DNA from: Puccinellia tenuiflora
Lineage: Eukaryota; Streptophyta; Magnoliopsida; Poales; Poaceae
Length of the DNA: 64,000 nucleotides
Assembly (NCBI GenBank): GCA_012064385.1
Contig: QRDG01000955.1
Location: forward strand, 248,001-312,000
Direction of reading: 5' to 3'
Shown: in pieces, positions 52,870-63,791 of the stretch
How positions within the stretch are numbered: position 1 is the stretch's first letter
Layout: each line of letters opens with the position of its first letter
Made by a program: the position numbers and the translations under genes
Notes under the pieces: model-generated
Told to the model about the DNA's origin: nothing
What the model saw: the letters and a program-made list of their open reading frames with translations, nothing else
The model's database searches: none

Positions 52870-54975
52870 CATCATTACCACGCTCCAGCAGCACCGTAGC
52901 TTCTCCATGTGCAAGCCCAGTCTCTGAATCAAGCTTGTGAACACTTGATTGGGAAAAGAACTACAAAAGGCTCCTGATAATTCAAGTCATTTGAAAGATG
53001 CCACGAGACTCTGCCTTGTCAAACATGTCTACCTCGAGTAAAACATTCCCTTTATGCTTTGATACCTGCAGCATGAAGGAAATCATCTATTTAGCATTAA
53101 AAAATATTATGGCATGATTAAATCTTAGATGAATTAAAAACAACACGGACTAAGCAGCATAATGCATAGCCTATTCTGAATTAACCTTGTTGCCTTGTAG
53201 TCTCCAATTACCACAACAGCTTTCGGTCTGCATTGCTAACAAAAGAAGAATGAAGAAATCTAACTTGTACAGGAAACAACTTCTTCCAGTAATCAAACGA
53301 TGGTCGACAGTAATCATTTGTGTTCTCACATGTCCACACTCCACAGTAAGGCTGGGTCGCGCCCATTTCGCACCTTCTTCCACCTATACTGCAGCCAGAA
53401 AAGTAAAAGTGGGGAGAGGAAAACATAGAATTGATAATTGAGAAGAACTGAATAGGACTATCTCACATGCTATATGTTGATCCATATACTACTCTTCAGA
53501 GACACCAGAAAAAAAGTAAGTGGAAAAGGATTTCTCAGCCCCAAATAAAAAACATTGTAGAATCATTAGCCTTTTTGCCTAGACCCCAGAGGATAACTAA
53601 CCCTAAGCTTGACTCCATTCATTCGATAACCCTTTCTTGGCAATCCTTTAAATTCAGACTGATAAATTAGTAAAAAAAAAGCCTCTAGTTCTGCACTGTT
53701 GCACTCTCTAGTTCAAGAGCTCATCATTAGTTTTTTTGCCTAGACACCTAGATATGAGTATGCTCAAATCTGATCCTAGAAATGCATGGCTGACTTAGAA
53801 CCTACTCATACAACCAAAGCAAATAAACAGTCAAGCATGCCATGTATACAGAGCATCAGCAAAGCAGGCAAACACCTGCAGACTTATATATCCATCAATG
53901 AAAGATAGTTATTCCAGTAGTTAGTGTCCTTGTGTAAAATTCATATGTCGAATGTATATGCTCAGCTACCAAAAAACAATCAGAAGGATCAATGTCGTGA
54001 TAAATATGACCATCACACAACCACAGGCATAAGCCTCCCCTATACAATTCCAACAGGCGGCAGTCGTAGCACTGCTAGCTTAGCTATCAAGTCCACCACT
54101 GATGCAACAATTTCTGCGGCCGCAATAGCTCAAGCATACATACAGATATATTAAATTATATTACCATTCTCCTGGTGCAGACATGCTCCTCGATGAAATT
54201 TCAATCACAACCGAACCTGAAAATCACGCAGATTAATCAAGTGGTTCAATGCATGAATTGACATGATTTAGAAGGCAAGCACCTGGAGAGGAATAAACCA
54301 ATGGCAGCCCACCTCTCCCTTGACGTAGAGAGAAAGTACAGCTTCATCTCCACCTAAAATCAAGTACGCCAAAAGGGAAAATCATATGAGACTAAATTCA
54401 CAAAATGACAAAGAATGAGAGCATGTGACCATTTGCCCACATATTCACATAATAGTATAAAATAAGTAGTTGCAGCAGAATCACCCCTGTGGGGTATTCT
54501 GAATTGATGGGAAAGAGTAAAGGAAAAGCTGCTGGAAAATCACTCTCCTATTCTTTAAGCATGCTACAAAGAAATAAATCATTGACTGCAGCCTATTAAA
54601 GTATCTAAGAATCCTAATCTTAGACACTTTAATTGAACTATTCCATACAGAAAACATTTTAATTTTCTGCACAGTATGATCATCAACCCTGAATAGCACG
54701 TAATGCAAGCACTCCTATAGTATAGCTCTACGGGTGCAAACACAAAACATGCACCACTACTTGGGGAACGTATAACAGAACATCGTATAATCAGAACGAA
54801 CTCCATGGTCACATACATCACCAATTCCTTTTCTTTTATGAATCCTTGGCAAGCACAAGTACCACAGAGACTTTATGAAAATCACACAAGCACAAAGCAA
54901 GTCCACCAAGTCATATACCTCTTAGCCGAAAGAGTCCTATGATAAATAGGAGCTTCCTTTTCCATCTGAAACAAA
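52870..54975 (-). pseudogene. Exon-like blocks, unidentified, continuing the relic below
   Basis: Several short open blocks are bounded by plausible AG/GT sites on the minus strand. They lie at about 54975-54928 (MEKEAPIYHRTLSAKR), 54357-54285 (GDEAVLSLYVKGEVGCHWF), 54220-54170 (SVVIEISSRSMSAPGE), 53390-53268 (GGRRCEMGATQPYCGVWTC) and 53069-52985 (KHKGNVLLEVDMFDKAESRG). The codon-like composition and splice signals suggest pieces of one or more real genes. No domain was recognised, and the blocks may belong to the zinc-finger relic upstream or to a second captured gene. Between them lies AT-rich intron-like DNA. Confidence 0.3.
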
Positions 54976-55764
54976 AGGTAAGCATGCATGAGAAACAAAT
55001 TAGGCAGACTGTATGCTGCAACACCAAGGATACCATTTTTATGCTAACTTTATTTTCTTTTTATCGACAATTAGGGATAAAACACTGAAATGCAAAATAT
55101 TGACATATTGCTAGTATTTCTAGCTCAAGGTTAATAAAGTAATGAAATTTGAGAGCTAAAATAATCAATGGAATCAACTCTAATCCATGAGCATCTAAAA
55201 CACTAATGTGTGGAAAATTTGATCAACCATATGCTATGCACATATTACCACATATACAGGATGGAAAGCTTATAAAATAAAAGGACAGTAATTAATCTAC
55301 TGACTACTGCTGATATGGTGGTAACCCTAATAAAAATAGTATGCCTTAGATTTCTGGTGACACTTGAAAGCATAAGTGAAAGAAAAATAGTCAGAGGTGA
55401 AGATGAAGATAACCTGAAGTGTGAGGTATATGGCTTGTATCCTCCTCAATGCTATTATACAAACACAAACTGCACTCTGAAACATATGGGGCATACAATC
55501 ATGGTACAATTACATCAAACAGTCCCAATCCAAAGAGGGCTCATTGTAGCAGAATCATACCGTTGAGATGGCGTCGCTGTCCCCCGACGAGAGCTACCTA
55601 GCCTGTGCATGTCTGAGAAAAAAACCAAGCAGCTTGGCTTTCACAACCAATCTGCAGCAATCTTCCACAATTCGTAGGAAAGAAATAGTTAGGACTTAGG
55701 AACCAAGGTATATTATGAAGATAATTTTCTGTAATCTGATCTCATTAGCAGTCATGTTATTTAC

Positions 55765-56506
55765 CATGCAGGTCTGCAGTTGCCCTTCTTCATTCTCTTG
55801 TTAAAAACAGAGGGAAATGCATTGAGACCAGTCACTGTATTCTCATTCCCTTCAACCAACAATCCATCAGCAGCATCATCTGTCCCTAGGGCCCTCTTTG
55901 GGTTGCCCTCCTTGTGTCCCTAACAAAGAGGCCAACAAAACAGATCAACGAGAAATCACATTATACGACAGAGACTTGCCAAGTAAGTTGCCTCCCTAAT
56001 GATTTAGGAAAGAATTGACAAGCAAAACATTTACTTTCTGTGTAGCACCCACCATGTCTGAGCCCTTGATTAGCAATTCATAGACATTATTCCTAGCAGC
56101 GTCTCCCCTTTCTTTATTCTGCCAACAAAAAACAGCTAAGAAATATATAAGAAGCTCCATAATAATTGTGCATCACCTTTGCTTGGCTAACCTGCAGAAG
56201 CTGCAGTTGCAGATGCCCCTGCATTTGCGGCAAGGTCCAGGCCTCCACTTTGGTCATCTCGACATCTCCTCAACGTTCTCACCATTTATAGCTAAACATG
56301 CCATGAAGAAAAATCAAAGGAAACCAGATCAGACCGAGAGACTCTACGATAGGTCAGCTTGCTCAGCCAGAGATGGAGAAAGAAGTGAGAAGAAAATCAT
56401 TTACATGTTGACCAGGCACTTGTGACGGATTATACAAATCCCCTTCTTCTATGGCTGCTTGCAAAGTCCGTTGTTGTGCCACTTTGGCTTCAACGTACCA
56501 GGACAC
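55765..56506 (-). pseudogene. zf-4CXXC_R1 (CDCA7-like) gene relic
   Basis: Exon-like blocks on the minus strand are 56506-56405 (VSWYVEAKVAQQRTLQAAIE), 56247-56192 (WRPGPCRKCRGICNCSFCR), 56118-56035, and 55919-55765 (KRALGTDDAADGLLVEGNEN). The second carries C-x2-C-x3-C-x-C-x2-C with RGICNCSFCR, the signature of the zinc-finger domain of CDCA7-like proteins (zf-4CXXC_R1). The third starts, in the phase set by the second, RIKKGETLLGIM, like the family's KKKGE.PTGIL. A different frame of the same exon then reads NVYELLIKGSDMVGATQ, so a frameshift is present. A stop also lies upstream of WRPG if that exon is longer. The N-terminal half of the finger (CHQCRQK) is missing. Family members bind DNA and, as CDCA7, assist the HELLS/DDM1 remodeller. 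This copy looks dead. Confidence 0.5.
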
Positions 56507-56559
56507 CTGCAAGCAAAGAACAATAGTGAGCCGCATCTTTCTTGCCGCCAGCTCCAATC

Positions 56560-57485
56560 CCATGGGCAAGAGGAGTGGGCGCAGAGAGGAAGCGCGAGAT
56601 CGGCCGGAGCAGGCATGGCAAACTGAAGCAGGATAAAATCAGATCTGAGGTAGGGAAAGTCCACCTTCCTGGCTGTGCGAGATAGAAATTATAATAGGGA
56701 GAAATAAATGAGGAAGAGCGCACCTGTGGAGGTAGGACGGACGAGCGACGATGATGTGCTCCGTTGAGCCGCGCCATGGCCATGGCCGGCGCTCAGCGCC
56801 AGGCCACCAGCAGCACCGGTGCCAAGGAGGCGGAGGTTGCACGACGCTGGGGGCTCCCCGCGCCGCCCCTCCTCGCGCTCTTGCCAAGCTACAGCCCAAG
56901 GCCAGCAGATGATGGCGGGGGTACAGCCGTCGACTTCCACACCCCTTTGCCATGGTCTGCTCCTCCTCCAGCCTATCTCATCATGCTGCCGGTCCTCCTC
57001 CTTGCTACGCCGCTCTCCTTCCACTCGCCTCCTCTGCACGGCTTCGAGCGGGCGAGAAATCGGGAATAGGCGGCGGACTGGGAGGAGGAGAGGAGGCGGG
57101 GTTTGGGGAGGAGGAGAGGAAGTCGGGATTGGAGGAAGAGAGGAGGCAGCGATTGGGGGAGGAGAGGAAGGGGATTGGGTCTAGGTTTTCACCCCAGGGT
57201 TCAATGCAGGGCGACGTACAGAAGGTGGTTTGGCCGCCTGATTCGTGGCCCCCATGCGCAGCGAGCCCCACAAGTCATTGACCCATTCAGCTAACTAAAA
57301 AGTGAAAAATAAAACCACGTATCGGACGGATGAGGTAAAAAGCTTAAGAGGTGAAACGTTTGTCAACACAATCAAACGGCGTCAACACAATCAAACGGCC
57401 AGCATTTGGTGTGTCGCTGAGGAGGCCTGAGGAGCCGGGTGATCCACCATCCTTTATAGGATGTGGTAGTAGTATGCATGCCGAT
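56560..57485 (-). other. GC-rich possible 5' region of the zinc-finger relic
   Basis: Minus-strand open frames with ATGs at 57039, 56953 and 56783 precede the 56506 exon. None resembles a known domain. It may be first exon, 5' UTR and promoter DNA. GA-rich runs lie at 57060-57170. Confidence 0.3.
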
Positions 57486-57787
57486 AGACAACATTTTAGC
57501 ATAAGCATGAAAAAGCAACATTTTGTTGCTTTTAGAAATTAGAATTTTTGTTGCTATTCTAAAAAGCAACATTTTGTAAAAGCAACTTCTAGATAGAAAA
57601 GCATGTTTTCACCATGAACTTGATTTATCTTGACAAAAAGTTGCTTTTTAAAAAATAATCATCGGAAGGTGTCTATATGGGATCTAGTTTCGAAGATCTC
57701 GTCGCGAGGAATACTATAGCGAAAATCGATTTTGATTTGAACATTCGGTTTGAAATTTATGCTTTTTTAAAGTTTAGATCTGATTTG
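57486..57787 (-). repeat. Right inverted repeat
   Basis: Reverse complement of the left repeat, with GATCTCGTCGCGAGGAATAC and AAAGTTGCTTTTTAAAAAAT as landmarks. It contains an extra internal palindromic stretch around AAAAGCAACATTTTGT (57510-57590). Confidence 0.8.
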
Positions 57788-58232
57788 TATATCTTTACAA
57801 CATCCGCACTATTTTGACACCCACACGTTTCTGGCGCGTGCGCTCGAGGTGAGTTCTGTGGCGTTCGTGCGCCACCAAGTTGCGTCCTCTCTTCCATGAC
57901 CCCAACACGTCCCGCCAGCCAGAGGTCAACGACTCGTACATACGTAGTCGCAGGCCTGCAAGACCGCGGCCCAGCGCCAGTTGCAGCAACCACAGAGCAA
58001 GTGGATTGCACAGAGAGGAGAAAAATTGTCGACCGTATGCGCAGATCGACCGACCGGAGAACAGCAACGCCATCTCCAATTATTTCATGGGAATGGAAAC
58101 AATGTGCAGGCAGCCTCAAAATAATTTCCTTACGGTGGTCTGACAACATGAGACAAACATATTGAAGCATGATCTCAAGTTAATGTAGAGATTATCGGTT
58201 TTCAATTTCATTCTATGGAAACGGTAAATGAA
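57788..58232. other. No gene seen
   Basis: Moderately GC-rich DNA without a convincing ORF. The end (58178-58232, TTAATGTAGAGATTATCGGT) is duplicated at 62803-62856. Confidence 0.5.
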
Positions 58233-58234
58233 TA

Positions 58235-58700
58235 CTCCCTCCGTATCAAAATATAAGAGAGAACCAACCCTTGGTTGGATGGTTAGGTGGGTGGTTGTAC
58301 CCCCAGCCCACCAGAGTTCAAACCCCAGGTTTGACACTGGTGTTTCTCATATTTGGCGGAATATTCTTCAGTGGGAGGCGACGTTCCCGTCGATAGCGAG
58401 GCGCCCGTGGTGACTTCGTCAATCTCAAGACCTGACCCGCCGGCTCAGTATTTCGGAGGTGCTTATAGGGGTAGGATGTGCGTGTGTGCGTTCATAGGGG
58501 TGAGTGTATGCACGTATATGTGACCGCCTGTGTTGTACTGTGTTTCGCAAAAAAAAAATATAAGATGTTTTAACATTTGGCTTTCTATCCGAATATTCAC
58601 CGACAACTTTTCTTCTCTATATGAACTTCCTTCTAATAGGGATCAACAATATTTTATTATAAGTGAACTTTTAACTCGAATTTATTTAGCTAATAATATT
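58235..58700 (+). mobile_element. Stowaway MITE end interrupted by a SINE
   Basis: TA plus CTCCCTCCGTATCAAAATAT at 58233-58257 is a Stowaway left end. The SINE follows at 58259, and the expected Stowaway continuation AAGATGTTTTAACAT resumes at 58561. No matching right end is visible, so the MITE is truncated or its 3' part decayed. The right boundary given is approximate. Confidence 0.5.
58259..58554 (+). mobile_element. tRNA-derived SINE, Au-type
   Basis: The body starts GAGAACCAACCCTTGGTTGG and ends TTGTACTGTGTTTCGC plus an A-run. It has an A-box-like GGATGGTTAGGTGGG and a B-box-like AGTTCAAACCCC for RNA polymerase III. It is flanked by an 11-bp duplication AAAATATAAGA (58248-58258 and 58555-58565). 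Length, start and tail fit the grass Au SINE as I know it. Confidence 0.8.
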
Positions 58701-58705
58701 ATTTT

Positions 58706-59722
58706 AGAGTGAAAATTTCACTTTTTACCTCACAGTTGTGCATTTATGACACTTATTATCCCATTTAATATAAAATCGAGATATATTAATAATAAGAAAA
58801 AACACGATACCTAATAAATGGGCCGCACCTTATTCGCCGGCGGCAAATAGGAGCCCCCGTTGCTCGTCGGTGTGCATCGCGTTTCATTTATTTAGAGAAT
58901 CAAAGCGACAAAGTCTTTTCTGCCTGTGACTGACTGATCCCTCAAAAAAGAAAAGGAGTACGGTAGCGCAACCGCTGCACGGCTGTGCTCCGCTCGCCTT
59001 TTTATTTATTATAAAAACCGTTGGTTGTGTACGAGTTTGCGATCCCGATTTGCAAACTACCTCGTGACGCCATCGATCAAGTGCGACTTTGCATCGGTTA
59101 TTCGATGCCCTGATGGAGACCGCGCACTTGTACTTAAACTCTGATTGCTCCTGGACGGACACATTTCGTTAGAGAGATGGTTTCTGTGCGCAATTACTTT
59201 GATGCCAACAAGTTTGGTTGCGGAAAATGACACCAAAGATTTGCGACAGATAGTACTGCTGCTGAATGCCTAATCATTGGTTCTTCAAACGCATTGGCGC
59301 TGGCCCATCATTTATATCCTTGTTGCTCAACGGCACACTCGTGCACGTCTTAAATCGGTATTAATTGCCGTTTGCACGTGGCAGATCCAATGGAGTAATC
59401 CAGTTATGTCTGTCGACAAGTTCCAACATTTCCAAACCAGCATTCAACTGAGTTTAGTACTCTTACCCGCCGATGAAAACCTAGAGTGCTATATACTGAA
59501 ATATGTTCACCCCAAACGGCCAAACACATGCTTTTGACGAAATGCCGTAGCTAGTGTCGTTAGCTGCAATGCGATAACTCGTCGGATGCCGTAGGTGAAG
59601 TCCCAGACGACCAGATGTACGTACGTGTACGTGTGTGAGCCAGGGGTTACACGGAATAAAAATGGTTATCACGATGTTTTCTGACATGGTCACACGAATG
59701 ACTGCCATGATCTGTAAAGTAG
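58706..59722. other. No gene seen
   Basis: Low-copy-looking AT-rich DNA with only short open frames and no recognisable domain or RNA gene. Confidence 0.5.
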
Positions 59723-59724
59723 TA

Positions 59725-59897
59725 CTACCTCCGTTCCACAATATAATATATTTTAGATGTTTCATATGTTGTCTAGATTCGAACTAAAAGAAGTAAAAAG
59801 GGAGTGGATATATACACTAAAACATGTCTAGATATATGTGGTACAAATTTGAATGTGAAAAAGGTCTAAAACATTTTATATTGTGGAACGGAGGTAG
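59725..59897 (+). mobile_element. Complete Stowaway MITE, 173 bp
   Basis: Terminal inverted repeats CTACCTCCGTTCCACAATAT... and ...ATATTGTGGAACGGAGGTAG match without error over about 22 bp. A TA target duplication lies on both sides (59723-59724 and 59898-59899). This is a Tc1/mariner-derived MITE. Confidence 0.93.
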
Positions 59898-59898
59898 T

Positions 59899-60060
59899 AC
59901 AAACATACCCATCGCCCACACGATGCTGATCTGGGAAAGGGCAGGGTATATGTTGATCACACACGGAGAGGAGACCGAGACTCCCACACAACGCGATCTG
60001 CGTCCACCTGGATTAAATGAAACGAACACCATCGCGCGGTTGGACAGCGGGCGCCCGAGT
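59899..60060 (+). repeat. Dispersed duplicated segment, weaker copy
   Basis: CAAACATACCCATCGCCCAC and GGGTATATGTTGATCACAC match 62550-62620 (CAAACACACCCATCGCGCAC; GAGTATATGTTGACCACAC). The match fades after about 60000. Confidence 0.55.
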
Positions 60061-61108
60061 CAGCGTCAGGGAGCCGAGACGTGCAAAAAGCATGCACGAA
60101 GCGATTAGACAAATCACTCTTTGTGCCGGCTCGAGGGGGTCGGCCCGAGTTGACGGCTCCGATTCTCCCTGAGGAGCATATCGGATAGCCAAAAAGCTCA
60201 AATCGCTGAGGAGGAAACGGCTCGAGGGCTCACCGTCTATACTTTTAGATAATCAAGTCAACGGTCAAGGCCCAACGTACCAACTTATGTCTGCTGATTC
60301 AAGAAAAAACCGCTTACCTTGTTTATTCCAGAATGTCCTATTAGTTTCCACTAAGCTAGATTATACTATTTATCATCATTTATTATGATATTTTTTACGC
60401 TTACATTGCAAAATCCCTTATTGATATATTTAAAAGATGCTCAAATAGACAATAAAAATACATATATACATATACAACTATAGTATGTCAAAGTGGAACA
60501 CATTATGCATGGATACCACGTCTCGAACTAAAAATCTAGAATATATCTTCCTCGCGAGAACATTGAACTTCACATTGTATTATATTTTTAATGATAATTT
60601 TTCAAATTGTATAAACAAGTAAAAACGATTAGTATAAGTACCTGATGAACAAATCAACATAAACACGTATACAGATAATATATTATGTCAAAAGGACATA
60701 CCCTCTTTAATAACTTATTACATAAATTCAATTGCCGCCGGATCCATCTGCTCATAGTTGCACGTAGACATATCATCTTGACCACAGTTGCACATACATG
60801 TTAAGCAAATTCCCTCAAAGAGAAAAAGGACAGTCGTTCCAGATTGAAGATGAGCCAGTTGCAAGTAGCGTCATTAAATAGCCCGCCCAAGTTAGAGGCC
60901 TTGTATCGCAAAACCCTACTATGTATCACCTCATATTGGAAATGAAGTTGAACCGGCGAGGATGATAGGAGAGACCATGGAATGACAATGCACTTTATTT
61001 CTACCATTGTTTTGAGGAGGTGGTGGGAGAATGCTCACCAAGATCAGCCGTGCGAGCATCTGGGCCAATGAGCCAGTGGAGATCGACAAGATTTTATAAT
61101 ATGTTAAT
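60061..61108. other. No gene seen
   Basis: AT-rich DNA with short open frames only. A minus-strand frame of 68 codons at 60801-61007 shows no domain. Confidence 0.5.
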
Positions 61109-61116
61109 CTTCACAA

Positions 61117-61272
61117 CACTGGCGGAGCCACACTATAACTGTGTAGTCAAGTAACTACACGGTTTTGTTTTTGCAATGCAAGCAAAAAAAATGAAAAATA
61201 ATAGAAATACGTGTATTTGACTACACAACTTTGCATTGACTACACAAAGTTTAATAGTTGGCTCCGCTAGTG
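61117..61272 (+). mobile_element. hAT-type MITE, 156 bp
   Basis: Ends CACTGGCGGAGCCA and TGGCTCCGCTAGTG are inverted repeats with one mismatch in 14. An exact 8-bp duplication CTTCACAA flanks it (61109-61116, 61273-61280). An 8-bp duplication is diagnostic of the hAT superfamily. The inside is AT-rich and non-coding. Confidence 0.9.
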
Positions 61273-61369
61273 CTTCACAAGTTGTTATGTGGATGCAGGT
61301 GTTTCGTACTTCGATAACACCGTGAGCTGTAGAAACAGACTGAAGAGTTGCGTTTGCTGGGTGAGGAGT

Positions 61370-61570
61370 TTTAGAAACTGACCGAGGAGCGTAACCTGCT
61401 GGATGAGAAGTTTAAGGACAAAACAAAGGAGTTTTAGAAGATGGAGGAGAAGTTCCAACAACAGAGCAATGACCTCTTACAACTTCAAGAGAAATACAAG
61501 ACTATGGAGGTGACCATGGACGATATGAAGAGATCCAATCTCAGACCATATTTTTATTGGAGTCTCTAGA
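61370..61570 (+). pseudogene. Coiled-coil protein relic
   Basis: One frame reads LTEERNLLDEKFKDKTKEF, a TAG, then KMEEKFQQQSNDLLQLQEKY and MEVTMDDMKRSNLRPYF to another stop. The heptad pattern suggests the coiled-coil tail of a larger, probably transposon, protein. No start, partner domain or flanking repeats are visible. Confidence 0.4.
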
Positions 61571-61678
61571 AGGCAATTGATGACTTTTGCCTTGTTGACA
61601 AGCATCACAAACTGCTTTATTTTTATTGGACTCTCTAGTAGATGGCAAATCATGACTATGAAGAACATGTTGAACTAC

Positions 61679-62340
61679 TGATACGTCCAAAACGTATCTA
61701 TAATTTTTTATTGTTTCATGCTACTTTTATGTCTTTGATACTTATTTTTACATTATGTTTATGATTTATTTGGACTAAGTTATTAATGGTTGCAAACGTG
61801 GACTAAGTTCTTGTTTTACACTTTGATGTGTAGGAATTTATTGAAAATTGACAAAAACACAAAACAAGCCTTGTTGGAAATGGACTCCGACTTTCCTGAA
61901 ATATTTTCACCTCTATAGATTTTCGAGATCGTCAGTTTGACCACTGACAATTACGTCAAATGAAAATATTTTATCTAAAAAGTTGTGGGAAATTTCCGTA
62001 CCTTTAATTTAAGCCCAAGAACAGCCCAATCAGAGGTCCGAAGCTCCCGGAGGACTCGTTTGGCTGCAGGAACAATATCTGATTACGGGAATCCAAAAGT
62101 TTGTGATGTGATTGTCTCCAACTCTTACCAAACTTGATGGATTCGACCAAGCCACGACTTTGGAGCCTCATTAGAGCGAGAGGGGTTCCTAGGAAGGTTT
62201 TAGAGGTATCCAAGAGCCCTTGGATCAGGGGTCATCCATCGGATGGCTGAGAAGGAGTGCCACCGCCTATATAAAGATGGGAAACCCTAATTTTCGGGCA
62301 GCCACTATAACTTGAAACTGATGACAAAACAATCTTGACT
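61679..62340 (+). repeat. Gypsy LTR fragment
   Basis: It begins TGATACGTCCAAAACGTATC, a palindromic LTR start very common in Triticeae Gypsy families (TGATACGTC...). A TATA box TATATAAA lies at 62268-62275, about 590 bp in, then the leader fades. There is no PBS, internal region or second LTR, so this is a truncated LTR. The right end is uncertain. Confidence 0.65.
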
Positions 62341-62539
62341 ACACTACATTTGAGCGGTATAAACCTCTCTCAGATACACCCGCGGCACGAGGCACGAGCA
62401 CAGTCATTGTTGTTAATTTCCTTACAACATAAAATCCGATCACGCGCCGTACCGTGAAATATCAACCTCAAATCAGATATTTTCTCAAACGGTCGACACA
62501 CATATGATTGGCATACTCAATCTTGCAAAGTAGTACTCG

Positions 62540-62860
62540 TAGTCTCGTACAAACACACCCATCGCGCACGTAAGCGATCCTGATCAGGGAAAGCGGAGTA
62601 TATGTTGACCACACGGAGGCTCTCGACGGATCGAAGGTTCGCTCGCGCCGCGTCATGCGAATCCATGGGAATACTGTGGCCCAAAACGACGGGATATCGA
62701 CCATTACCAACCAGATCGATGAGCCAATATTGTAGCACGTCCAACACGTTTCAGAGATGTCGGTGCGCGCGGGCGGGTAACACGCTAGCCAGAGGTCAGC
62801 CTAGTTAATGTAGAGATTATCAGTTTTTCAATTTTATTATATGGAAAACAGTAAACGAAT
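62540..62860 (+). repeat. Dispersed duplicated segment, copy 2
   Basis: 62550-62620 matches 59899-59965, 62603-62780 matches 51189-51370, and 62803-62856 matches 58178-58232, so this copy links the three others. Not coding. Confidence 0.7.
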
Positions 62861-62869
62861 AAAAGTTTT

Positions 62870-63791
62870 GGTGGCGTCGAGAGGTACTGTGCTCACGTCA
62901 TATTGAGCAGATTTCGGTTTGTGTAGCGTGCAGAATAAAAGAAGAAACTATCTACCATGCACTTTTTGAATGTACTTGGGCAAAGATCTTCTGGTCTGAC
63001 CTGAAGGAAACATCAGGAGTTAAAATTCCTAAGTTACATCCGACTACTTGGGCTATGGATATGATTGACACCAATCAGATTTCGGAGTCACGGAGATGCT
63101 TGATTTTAAATGGATGTTGGGCGACCTGGCAGGAGAGAAATGCTAGAAAGCATGGAGAAGGAGGTCGTTCAGTGACCAAATCAGTGCGTTGGGTAATGCA
63201 ATTGATCATGGACCTTTCTCAAATAGGCCGGGATAAACCTATTAAGAGGTTGAAGGTGAAAGCAAGATGGAAGCCACCTGATGAGGGGGTTCTGAAGATC
63301 AACACAGATGCTAGCTTTTTCGCCCACCTAATGGCTGGAGGCACCGGACTGATTGTCCGTGATCACACTGGTGCGATGGTTAGGTCCCAAGCTACCTAGT
63401 ATGACCATGTTGCAAATGAGGTATGTATGGAGGCGTGGGCGATCTGTGAAGGTGCAAGATTAGCTTTGGAGCATGGATATTCTCGAGTGATTATTGAAAG
63501 CGATTCCAAGGTGGTTGTTGATCTGTGCAATGATGAGAATAATAACACGTCGGAGATCATGTCAATATGTCACGAGATTAGAGAGATCAAGAGGGCTTTG
63601 ACTAGCTGTAGCATTATTCACGTTGGGCGTGAAGCAAACTATGAGGCCCACTTATGTGCTAAACAAGCTAGCGTTGATAGGAGGAGATGCCTGTGGATTA
63701 ATTATAACCCAGGTTTTCTTTCGAATACTCTTCGGAGTGATTGTAATCCTTCCATATGATTAATAAAGATCTTTGAATTTGCAAAAAAAAA
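62870..63791 (+). mobile_element. 5'-truncated LINE (non-LTR retrotransposon)
   Basis: The 3' end of a plant LINE: zinc-knuckle region, RNase H domain, a short 3' UTR with AATAAAGATC and an A-tail ending at 63791. The host DNA on both sides matches the 58-kb region, which lacks it. 5' truncation is typical of target-primed insertion. I could not define the target duplication. Confidence 0.8.
62880..63759 (+). pseudogene. LINE ORF2 C-terminus: zf-RVT and RNase H
   Basis: The N-terminal visible part carries the RT-linked zinc pattern (CVACRIKEETIYHALFECTW, followed by A..FW). After a linker, an RNase H domain of the plant RVT_3 type shows its acidic residues in KINTDASF, MEAWAICEGARLALE and IIESDSKVVVDL, and the late HVGREANYEAH motif. 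It ends at a TGA (63757-63759). One TAG at 63397-63399 interrupts it where family members usually have an aromatic residue (fits TGG to TAG). RNase H removes the RNA strand after reverse transcription. The RT and endonuclease parts are missing. Confidence 0.8.

Larger units (their letters stand above)
51725..57787. mobile_element. Segment bounded by long inverted repeats, Pack-MULE-like candidate
   Basis: Inverted repeats of about 270 bp (51725-51998 and 57486-57787) enclose 5.5 kb of exon- and intron-like DNA reading on the minus strand. Long terminal inverted repeats around cellular gene pieces are the mark of Pack-MULEs (Mutator-like elements carrying genes). I could not define exact ends or a 9-11-bp target duplication, and saw no MuDR transposase. 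Two independent insertions of one repeat in opposite orientation beside a gene relic would look the same. Confidence 0.4.

Noticed and set aside
53208..53426. Cys-rich minus-strand ORF as a stand-alone small secreted protein gene
   Set aside because: No signal peptide. The block sits between plausible splice sites, and fits better as an exon of the relic.
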